A stretch of 6,977 nucleotides of DNA from an uncultured Collinsella sp. Lineage in GTDB: Bacteria; Actinomycetota; Coriobacteriia; Coriobacteriales; Coriobacteriaceae. A program made the translations under genes and the position numbers. Shown one piece after another: positions 1 to 4,711 of this stretch. The stretch is taken from contig CAAENO010000237.1 in NCBI GenBank assembly GCA_900757385.1, forward strand, positions 1 through 6,977. The letters are read 5' to 3'. The notes beneath the pieces were generated by a model. It was not told the DNA's origin, did no database searches, and saw only the letters and a program-made list of their open reading frames with translations. The stretch's first letter is position 1; each line of letters opens with the position of its first letter.

Positions 1-299
1 AAAAGACGGTCGAGGACGCCGGCTTTAGCGTGGTGCGCGAGTACGGCGGACACGGCATCGGTAAGGAGTTCCACGAGGACCCGTTTGTGGGCTTTACCAC
101 CGGGGCACCCGATGTGGACACCATCATGGCTCCGGGCATGGTCTTTACCATCGAGCCCATGGTCAATGCCGGAGCGCCCGACATCAAGATTAGCAAGGGC
201 GACGGTTGGTGCGTGCGCACCAAGGACGGCAGCGATTCGGCCCAGTGCGAGGTACAGCTCGTGGTGACCGAGGACGGCTACGAGCTGCTGAGCTGGTAG
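1..299 (+). CDS. map: Methionine aminopeptidase, type I (C-terminal part; 5' end outside window)
   Basis: This is the last 98 codons of a cytosolic metalloenzyme that removes the initiator methionine from new proteins. The reading frame enters at base 3 and stops with TAG at 297-299. Visible family motifs, in order, are GHGIG (active-site His), FHEDP (second His), FTIEPMVNAG (metal-binding Glu) and SAQCEVQLVVTEDG (the last metal-binding Glu, in the usual SAQ-x-E context). The usual His after that Glu is replaced by Val. The first Asp, Asp and His residues of the metal site lie upstream of the window. The C-terminus ends at the normal place for a type I enzyme, with no extension. A strong terminator begins 10 bases after the stop, so transcription probably ends here. 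In many bacteria map sits in the ribosomal-protein operon near adk and infA, but this cannot be seen here. The family assignment is confident. Confidence 0.95.
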   Translation, partial: KTVEDAGFSVVREYGGHGIGKEFHEDPFVGFTTGAPDVDTIMAPGMVFTIEPMVNAGAPDIKISKGDGWCVRTKDGSDSAQCEVQLVVTEDGYELLSW

Positions 300-308
300 C
301 CGCGGATG

Positions 309-355
309 CGCCGGATGCTGACGGGCACGCTCGTCTTGCACCCGGCGTTTTATTT
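309..355 (+). terminator. Intrinsic terminator after map
   Basis: A long GC-rich hairpin is followed by a T-rich tract. The outer stem CGCCGG (309-314) pairs with CCGGCG (342-347). Inside it, GC (317-318) pairs with GC (338-339), and GACGGG (320-325) pairs with CTCGTC (330-335) around a CACG tetraloop, with one G-T wobble. TTTTATTT follows at 348-355. It begins 10 bases after the map stop codon. This is the best-formed rho-independent terminator in the window. Confidence 0.85.
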
Positions 356-373
356 GAACGTTTTGCCTGATAC

Positions 374-409
374 AACCTGCCAAAATAAACCTGTCCCTTT
401 TTGGCAGGT
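374..409 (+). repeat. 36-nt hairpin repeat, copy 1
   Basis: The sequence contains an 11-bp perfect inverted repeat, ACCTGCCAAAA (375-385) with TTTTGGCAGGT (399-409), around a 13-nt loop that includes AACCTGTCCCT. A second copy at 1612-1647 matches at 35 of 36 positions in the same orientation. The similarity extends a few bases upstream (TTTGCC..GATA in both). Copy 1 ends 19 bases before the GTG start of the dehydrogenase and lies in its probable 5' leader. No transposase is near. The form resembles REP-like palindromes mobilised by RAYT-type transposases, but that is inference. Confidence 0.8.
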
Positions 410-416
410 CGAGCGG

Positions 417-422
417 AAAGGA
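417..422 (+). promoter_or_regulatory. Ribosome binding site that fixes the GTG start at 429
   Basis: AAAGGA at 417-422 is six bases upstream of GTG 429-431. The in-frame ATG codons further upstream (306, 315) lie inside the map terminator hairpin, and translation from them would run through the repeat element, so they are unlikely starts. Confidence 0.75.
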
Positions 423-428
423 CTGCTT

Positions 429-1364
429 GTGAACATCCTGGTTTTGCTGCCCGTCAACGACCGTCATCGCGCAATTCTTGAGTCGAGCGCTCCGGGCGAG
501 GACTTTATCTACACGAGCGCCGACGCCGCCACGCGCAAGCAGGTCGCCGATGCCGACGTGATCCTGGGCAACATCGACCCTGACATGCTCACGGCATGCG
601 AGCATCTCCAGCTGCTGCAATTGCAGACCGCCGGCTATGACGACTACCTTGCCGCCGGCACCGTGCCAGCCGACGCCAAACTGTCTTGCTCGGTGGGCGC
701 CTACGGCCAGGCCGTGAGCGAGCACATGTTTGCCATGGTCCTTTCCATGATGAAGCGCCTGCCCGGCTATCACGACTTGCAGCGCGAGCATCGCTGGGAG
801 GATTTGGGGCCGGTTACCTCGCTCAAAAATGCCAACGTGCTGGTGCTGGGCGCGGGCGATATCGGCGGCCACTTTGCCACGCTCTGCCGCAGCATGGGCG
901 CACACGTCCGCGGCATCAAGCGCCATCCGCTCGTCTACCCCATTGTGTTTGAGGACATGGACGGCATGGATGCCCTGCCCGAGCGCCTGGCCGAGGCTGA
1001 CATCGTCGCATCCTTTATGCCCAGCACACCCGAGACCCGCGGCCTGGCGAACGCCGAGTTCTTCGCCGCGATGAAGCCGGGCTCCTTCTTTGCCAACGGC
1101 GGCCGCGGCGATCTTGTGGTTGCCGACGACCTGGTTGCCGCCCTGGAGTCGGGACATCTCGCCGTCGCCGCGGTCGACGTCACCGACCCCGAGCCGCTGC
1201 CTGAGACAAGCCCGCTGTGGGATGCGCCCAACATGCTCATCACGCCGCACGTCTCGGGCTGGTTCCACTTGGCCGCCACGCTCAACAATGTGGTCGACAT
1301 CGCCGCGGAGAACCTACGCCACCTGCAGGCCGGCGAAACGCTTCGCTGCTGGATCGAGCACTGA
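429..1364 (+). CDS. D-2-hydroxyacid dehydrogenase (NAD-dependent, PGDH/GyaR-like)
   Basis: This 311-residue cytosolic oxidoreductase belongs to the family that interconverts 2-keto acids and D-2-hydroxy acids with NAD(P)H. It has the usual split substrate-binding and Rossmann domains. The dinucleotide motif GAGDIG is at residues 141-146, within NANVLVLGAGDIGGHFA. The catalytic residues are all present: Arg226 in NGGRGDLV, Glu255 in DPEPLP and His274 in TPHVSG. About 310 residues is normal for the short family members without a regulatory ACT domain. The GTG start is chosen from the AAAGGA site six bases upstream, and it gives the typical first beta strand MNILVLLPVN. A longer frame opening at 306 runs through a terminator and a repeat and is rejected. 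The substrate cannot be read from the sequence; phosphoglycerate, glyoxylate/hydroxypyruvate or another keto acid are all possible. It stands alone, bracketed by two copies of a 36-nt hairpin repeat. Confidence 0.9.
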   Translation: MNILVLLPVNDRHRAILESSAPGEDFIYTSADAATRKQVADADVILGNIDPDMLTACEHLQLLQLQTAGYDDYLAAGTVPADAKLSCSVGAYGQAVSEHMFAMVLSMMKRLPGYHDLQREHRWEDLGPVTSLKNANVLVLGAGDIGGHFATLCRSMGAHVRGIKRHPLVYPIVFEDMDGMDALPERLAEADIVASFMPSTPETRGLANAEFFAAMKPGSFFANGGRGDLVVADDLVAALESGHLAVAAVDVTDPEPLPETSPLWDAPNMLITPHVSGWFHLAATLNNVVDIAAENLRHLQAGETLRCWIEH

Positions 1365-1367
1365 TTT

Positions 1368-1395
1368 GTTCCGGCGTTTTACCAAACGCCGGAAC
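1368..1395. other. Perfect 12-bp hairpin just after the dehydrogenase gene
   Basis: GTTCCGGCGTTT (1368-1379) pairs perfectly with AAACGCCGGAAC (1384-1395) around a TACC loop, starting 4 bases after the stop codon. No T-tract follows on either strand, so it is not a standard intrinsic terminator. A 3'-end stabilising or attenuating structure is more likely. Confidence 0.6.
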
Positions 1396-1443
1396 CCCTC
1401 GACGCTGCGAGCCCGCCGTTTGGCCAATCTGCCGTTCAATTTC

Positions 1444-1478
1444 AAAGGCGCGACCAGAAGGTCAGCGCCTTTTCATTT
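1444..1478 (+). terminator. Probable intrinsic terminator downstream of the dehydrogenase
   Basis: AAAGGCGC (1444-1451) pairs with GCGCCTTT (1465-1472). The stem continues as GACC (1452-1455) with GGTC (1460-1463) around an AGAA tetraloop, with A1464 bulged. TTTTCATTT follows or overlaps the 3' arm (1470-1478). It lies about 80 bases after the gene, behind the 12-bp hairpin at 1368-1395. Confidence 0.65.
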
Positions 1479-1755
1479 CACGGCACCTTGGCTCAAACGG
1501 CGGGCTCTCGCTGGCGTGCGCTCTACCTGCGGCGTTTCGCTGGCGCCGGCTTCATCTGCAAGCCTTAGCAGTTCCGTCTTGCCGTTGGCGTTGTGGCATT
1601 TGCCCAGATAAAACCTGCCAAAATAAACCTGTCCCTTTTTGGTAGGTTTGGTGCAATGGGGTCAGGTTGGCTTGCGCCATACCGGTAGTTCTGTCTGCGA
1701 CACTCTCGCCAAAGTGATATCAAACATACATCTAGCGTTTTCGACACTTCGCTTA
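1479..1755. other. Non-coding stretch between convergent genes
   Basis: Together with 1365-1478 this forms a gap of about 390 bases between the dehydrogenase and the minus-strand unit. It holds the two hairpins at 1368-1395 and 1444-1478, the second 36-nt repeat copy (1612-1647), and just after it the string GGGGTCAGG at 1658-1666. The short open frames here lack ribosome binding sites and run through the repeat. No gene is supported. No convincing terminator for the minus-strand unit was seen, although the repeat hairpin, read on the minus strand, ends in TTTTATC and might act as a weak one. Confidence 0.5.
1612..1647 (+). repeat. 36-nt hairpin repeat, copy 2
   Basis: This copy matches copy 1 (374-409) at 35 of 36 positions; the change is C405 to T1643. 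The change turns one stem G-C pair into a G-T wobble, and flanking A-T pairs lengthen the stem here to 13 pairs (1611-1623 with 1637-1649), so pairing is kept. The loop is identical to copy 1. It lies between the convergent dehydrogenase and aminopeptidase units. Confidence 0.8.
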
Positions 1756-1938
1756 TTAGAGCCAGTCCGTCTCCTCGTCATAGCGGTCCGAATAGGCGTT
1801 ACGCTTGAGTTCTTCAGCACTCGTTGGTCGCGCCTTGGACACGTCGACCCCTGACTCATGGCAAGCGGCGACGAACAGCTGTAAACCCCGATCAATAAGC
1901 TGAGCCCCACGCTCGGCCTTCATTTCTTCGGCTCGCAT
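1756..1938 (-). CDS. 60-residue protein of unknown function, abutting the M18 gene
   Basis: I do not recognise this ORF. Its ATG (1938-1936) follows the aminopeptidase TAA directly (TAAATG on the minus strand) and in the same frame, so it could be translated by coupling or by stop-codon readthrough. There is no clear separate ribosome binding site. The peptide is charged: an amphipathic N-terminal helix region (MKAERGAQLIDRGLQLFVAA) is followed by a PTSAEELKRNAYSDRY segment and the acidic end DEETDWL, then tandem stops TAATAA. There is no signal peptide or membrane segment. Codon use is less GC-biased than its neighbours, with CGA, GGG, TTA, TCA and CCA present. It could be a real small gene, or the tail of a larger gene lost by rearrangement. 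The small acidic C-terminus loosely recalls antitoxin tails, but no partner toxin is present. Confidence 0.45.
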   Translation of the reverse strand: MRAEEMKAERGAQLIDRGLQLFVAACHESGVDVSKARPTSAEELKRNAYSDRYDEETDWL

Positions 1939-3324
1939 TTAGAGTTCCACGCTTTCGGCGCCGTTGATGGTTAGGTTGCGCTCGTAGAAGGCGGTGAGGG
2001 CGCGGATGGCGTACATTACGTCGCGCACGCCGCCGGTCTCGTAGCTCGAGTGCATGGCAAGCTGCGGCAGGCCCACGTCCACGGCATGCATGCTCGCCTG
2101 CATGTTCGACAGGTTGCCCAGGGTAGAACCGCCGGCCATGTCGCTCTTGTTGGCGAAAGCCTGCGTGGGCACGTCGGCGTCATCGCAGATAGCCTGGAAC
2201 ACCGCGCGGCTAAAGGCATCGGTGCAATAGTGCTGGTTGGCTGCCTCCTTGATGACGATGCCGCCGTTAAGCACCACCTGGTTGCGAGCGTCACACTTTT
2301 CGGCATGATTGGGATGCACGGCATGCGCATTATCGCAGCTCACGAGCATCGATGCGGCAAGGGCGCGATGGTAGGACTCGTCATCAAAGCCCAGCGATCC
2401 GTTGATGCGTCGCAGCGCATCGGCCAAGAACGTCGACATGGCGCCCTGCTTGGTCTCGGAGCCAACCTCCTCGTTATCAAAGCAGCAAAAGACCGAAACA
2501 TCGTGCGCGTTCTCAGCACCCAAAAATGCCTGCAGCGAGGTGTAGGCGCAGGCCAGGTCGTCGAGCTTGGGCGTCGAGATAAACTCGTCGGCCCAGCCCC
2601 AAATACGCGCATCCTGGCGGTTGACCAGGAACAGATCACGGCCCAGAATTTGCTCGGGCTCAACATCCAGCTCGTCGGCGATCAGGGCGTCAAAGTCGCC
2701 CTGCTTAAGGTCGCCAGTGCTGATGAGCGGGCACAGGTCGACGGCGCGGTTGGGCGCAAAGCCCTCATTAACGCCACGATTCATATGGATGGCAAGGCTC
2801 GGGATAATAGCGACCTCGCGCTCGGTGGCAAGCAGACGACTCTCGATACGGTCGCCCTCGCGTACCAACACGCGGCCCGCGAGTGCCAGCGGACGATCGA
2901 ACCAGGTGTAGTCGATCATGCCGCCGTAGGCCTCGGTGTTCAGGCGCAGCGTCTCGCCCGCGCCGTCAAGCTCAGGCACGGCCTTGACCTTAAACGTCGG
3001 CGAATCGCCGTGCGACGCCGTGAGCTGAAAATGATAGTCGCCGGCAACGCCGTCCTCGCCCCACGTAGCAGCCAGGTCCTCGCCCACCTTAAAGGCAACA
3101 ACGCTCGAGGTATTGCGCTGCGTGTAATAACGCCCGCCCGGCTCGATGTCCCACGCCGCGTTCTCGGGCAGGTAGGTAAAGCCCGCCTCGTCGAGCTCAG
3201 CCATAATGGTCGCCGCCGTATGGAACATGCTGGGGCATGCCTCGATAAAGTCGATAAGGTCGTTGGCGGCCTCGATATCGTCGGCCGTCACATGCGCGCG
3301 CTCGGGCGCTTCCTGATCCGTCAT
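1939..3324 (-). CDS. M18 family aminopeptidase (aspartyl aminopeptidase type)
   Basis: This 461-residue, probably cytosolic dinuclear-zinc exopeptidase trims N-terminal residues, with a family preference for acidic ones. Family motifs are present in order. HGDSP (His105, Asp107) is the first metal site. PKLDDL (Asp255) supplies the bridging Asp. FDNEEVGS (Glu285/Glu286) supplies the catalytic and metal Glu residues. SCDNAHAVHPN (Asp331) is the next ligand, followed by SDMAGGSTLG (394-403). MHSSYETGGVRD contains His425, the final ligand. All expected ligands are intact and the length is normal. The chosen start begins MTDQEAPERAHVTADDIEAA and is preceded by GGGGAG, and residues 21-35 match the usual N-terminal NDLIDFIEACPSMFH block. 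An in-frame upstream start at 3435, with its own good ribosome binding site, would add 37 residues. The gene is divergent from the Ntn-hydrolase and is followed directly by a 60-residue ORF. The symbol apeB is sometimes used for this family but is not certain here. Confidence 0.93.
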   Translation of the reverse strand: MTDQEAPERAHVTADDIEAANDLIDFIEACPSMFHTAATIMAELDEAGFTYLPENAAWDIEPGGRYYTQRNTSSVVAFKVGEDLAATWGEDGVAGDYHFQLTASHGDSPTFKVKAVPELDGAGETLRLNTEAYGGMIDYTWFDRPLALAGRVLVREGDRIESRLLATEREVAIIPSLAIHMNRGVNEGFAPNRAVDLCPLISTGDLKQGDFDALIADELDVEPEQILGRDLFLVNRQDARIWGWADEFISTPKLDDLACAYTSLQAFLGAENAHDVSVFCCFDNEEVGSETKQGAMSTFLADALRRINGSLGFDDESYHRALAASMLVSCDNAHAVHPNHAEKCDARNQVVLNGGIVIKEAANQHYCTDAFSRAVFQAICDDADVPTQAFANKSDMAGGSTLGNLSNMQASMHAVDVGLPQLAMHSSYETGGVRDVMYAIRALTAFYERNLTINGAESVEL

Positions 3325-3485
3325 GCTCTCCCCTTTCGCTGGGTTGATGGTCCCCTCCAGCATACCCCGCCGCGCCAGTGCCGTGCCTTTCATTCCATGT
3401 TTAATCCCGCGCCGCTCGCCAAGTTGAGCCATCATGCCCGCACTCCTTTTGCGACAATTACGCTAACAGGACGAAAGGAGCCGTC
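3325..3485. promoter_or_regulatory. Divergent leader region with three ribosome binding sites
   Basis: This short region must serve both the minus-strand aminopeptidase and the plus-strand hydrolase. On the plus strand, AAAGGAG (3474-3480) serves the ATG at 3486. On the minus strand, GGGGAG lies just upstream of the ATG at 3324. A second site, AAAAGGAG (3450-3443), lies seven bases upstream of ATGATG at 3435, in frame with the aminopeptidase. The 37 codons between the two starts are rich in CGG, GGG and GGA, unlike the body of the gene. No convincing -35/-10 pair was found on either strand. Confidence 0.5.
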
Positions 3486-4571
3486 ATGAAGCCACGTAAC
3501 ATTGCCATCGCCTGCGGTGTCGCGGGAGTCGCCGTCGGCCTTGCCGCTGCCGCCGGCATCGTTTACCGCAAGCAAATCAAGTCCGCCGCGTCGCTCAAAC
3601 GCTTGACCGGCTACGCGGATGGCTATGACCTGTACGCAATCGACATTGCCTACGACTACGATCTTGATCGCATCATCGCCGCTGGCGTGCGCGACGACCA
3701 GGCCTACATCGATGCCGTGGTGGCGCAGGTGCTGCCCGGTGTGCCGGCACATGTCCAGGCGCCCCAGTTTGCCTGCAGCGCTTTTGTCGCCGTAGATTCC
3801 GAAGGCCGCGTGCGCACCGGTCGCAATTACGACTTTAAGGACGACACCTCGGCGCTGCTGGTGCGCAATCACCCGCGCGACGGCTATGCCTCCATCGGGT
3901 TTGCCGCCCTTAACAACCTGGGCGATAACACTCCGCTTGACTCCGTCGCCGGACGCGCCGCCGCACTCATGGGCCCGTTTGCCCAGCTCGATGGTGTTAA
4001 CGAATGTGGCGTCTCCATTGCCGTACTCACCCTGGATTCCAAGCCCTGTGACCAGGACACGCAACGCCCCGTCATCAATACCTCGCTCGCCATCCGTCTG
4101 GTGCTCGACCGTGCCGCCACCACGCAAGAAGCTGTCGACCTGCTTTCCGCCTACGACATGCACGCCATGGCAGGACGCGATTACCACTTCTTTATAAACG
4201 ACGCCGCCGGTGACGCGCGCGTAGTAGAGTGGGATCCGCACGATCCGGACCGCGCTTTCAAAGCGACTCCTGTAACCCAGGTTACGAACTTCTACGCCTG
4301 CTATGGCGACGAAGTGCTGCCCAACCAAAAGAATGGCGAGCTAGGCCATGGTAAAGAGCGCGCCGCCGCAATCGCCGATGTCCTCGACGCCCATACCGGC
4401 GCCCAAGACGAGGTAGTCGCTTGGAAGGCCCTACGCGCTGCAGCGCAAGAGCCCAATCCGGAAGACATCACCAGCAACACGCAGTGGTCGGTCGTCTTTG
4501 ACAACACCGAGCCTGCTGCCGCCATCACGCTGCGCCGCCACTGGGGCGACATCGACGCATTCGCACTGTAA
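3486..4571 (+). CDS. Membrane-anchored Ntn-hydrolase, choloylglycine hydrolase/acid ceramidase-like (linear amide C-N hydrolase)
   Basis: This 361-residue enzyme is of the type that cleaves linear amide bonds, such as bile salts, N-acyl amides or penicillin side chains. The nucleophile is probably Cys97 in FACSAF. Arg113 and Asp116 in GRNYDF follow at +16 and +19, the same spacing as Cys2, Arg18 and Asp21 of bile salt hydrolases. GVNECGVSIAV (171-181), VTNFY (266-270) and the late WSVVFDN strand (334-340) also fit the fold. As an Ntn enzyme it would need cleavage before Cys97, leaving a 96-residue propeptide. Residues 6-27 form one hydrophobic segment after a short basic start, which suggests a membrane anchor or uncleaved signal. 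AAAGGAG is five bases before the ATG. The gene is single and divergent from the M18 gene, with a probable terminator after it. The substrate is unknown; bile salt hydrolase is only one possibility and should not be assumed. Confidence 0.82.
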   Translation: MKPRNIAIACGVAGVAVGLAAAAGIVYRKQIKSAASLKRLTGYADGYDLYAIDIAYDYDLDRIIAAGVRDDQAYIDAVVAQVLPGVPAHVQAPQFACSAFVAVDSEGRVRTGRNYDFKDDTSALLVRNHPRDGYASIGFAALNNLGDNTPLDSVAGRAAALMGPFAQLDGVNECGVSIAVLTLDSKPCDQDTQRPVINTSLAIRLVLDRAATTQEAVDLLSAYDMHAMAGRDYHFFINDAAGDARVVEWDPHDPDRAFKATPVTQVTNFYACYGDEVLPNQKNGELGHGKERAAAIADVLDAHTGAQDEVVAWKALRAAAQEPNPEDITSNTQWSVVFDNTEPAAAITLRRHWGDIDAFAL

Positions 4572-4574
4572 GGA

Positions 4575-4618
4575 GCCAGGCCCGTCGACTTTACGCTCGC
4601 CTGGCGTTGTTTACATTT
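4575..4618 (+). terminator. Possible intrinsic terminator after the Ntn-hydrolase
   Basis: GCCAGGC (4575-4581) pairs with GCCTGGC (4599-4605) around a 17-nt loop, followed by the moderately T-rich GTTGTTTACATTT. It starts 4 bases after the stop codon. The large loop and interrupted T-tract make it weaker than the map terminator. Confidence 0.55.
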
Positions 4619-4640
4619 CTATACGCTTGAGCTAACACGT

Positions 4641-4673
4641 TTTACCCCCGTATCAACAGTGTGCGGGGGTAAA
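4641..4673. promoter_or_regulatory. 10-bp inverted repeat upstream of pfkA
   Basis: TTTACCCCCG (4641-4650) pairs perfectly with CGGGGGTAAA (4664-4673) across a 13-nt loop. No T-tract follows on either strand. It lies about 40 bases before the pfkA start and immediately upstream of a possible extended -10 element, so an operator is more likely than a terminator. The binding protein is unknown. Confidence 0.5.
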
Positions 4674-4683
4674 CTTATGCGCA

Positions 4684-4705
4684 TGTTATAACTTGCCCGG
4701 AAGGA
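4684..4705 (+). promoter_or_regulatory. Possible extended -10 element and ribosome binding site of pfkA
   Basis: TGTTATAAC at 4684-4692 fits an extended -10 (TG-n-TATAAC). The bases 17 bp upstream (CGGGGG) are not a -35, so recognition would rely on the TG. AAGGA at 4701-4705 precedes ATG 4712. Transcription would start near 4699, which leaves a very short leader, so the promoter call is tentative; the ribosome site is firmer. Confidence 0.35.
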
Positions 4706-4711
4706 TTCATC

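Noticed and set aside
1090..1645. Plus-strand open frames overlapping the dehydrogenase 3' end and continuing through the gap
   Set aside because: They are out of frame with the dehydrogenase motifs, cross two hairpins and end in the repeat; no ribosome binding site was found.
1565..1747. Minus-strand 60-codon open frame crossing repeat copy 2
   Set aside because: It has no ribosome binding site, and much of it is the translated repeat (KRDRFILAGF).
2050..3489. Long plus-strand open frame (479 codons) opposite the M18 aminopeptidase
   Set aside because: It is antisense to a gene with all M18 motifs intact; its translation is Arg/Val/Ala-rich with no recognisable domain and it lacks a ribosome binding site. 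It is a by-product of GC-rich coding sequence.
3486..3515. Possible lipoprotein signal at Cys10 of the Ntn-hydrolase
   Set aside because: The Cys comes after only four hydrophobic residues, and the hydrophobic stretch continues well beyond it, so a transmembrane anchor fits better than a lipobox.
3432..4328. Minus-strand open frame (298 codons) opposite the Ntn-hydrolase
   Set aside because: It is antisense to a well-supported gene; the translation is Gly/Val-rich low-complexity sequence without motifs, and it would run into the start region of the M18 gene.
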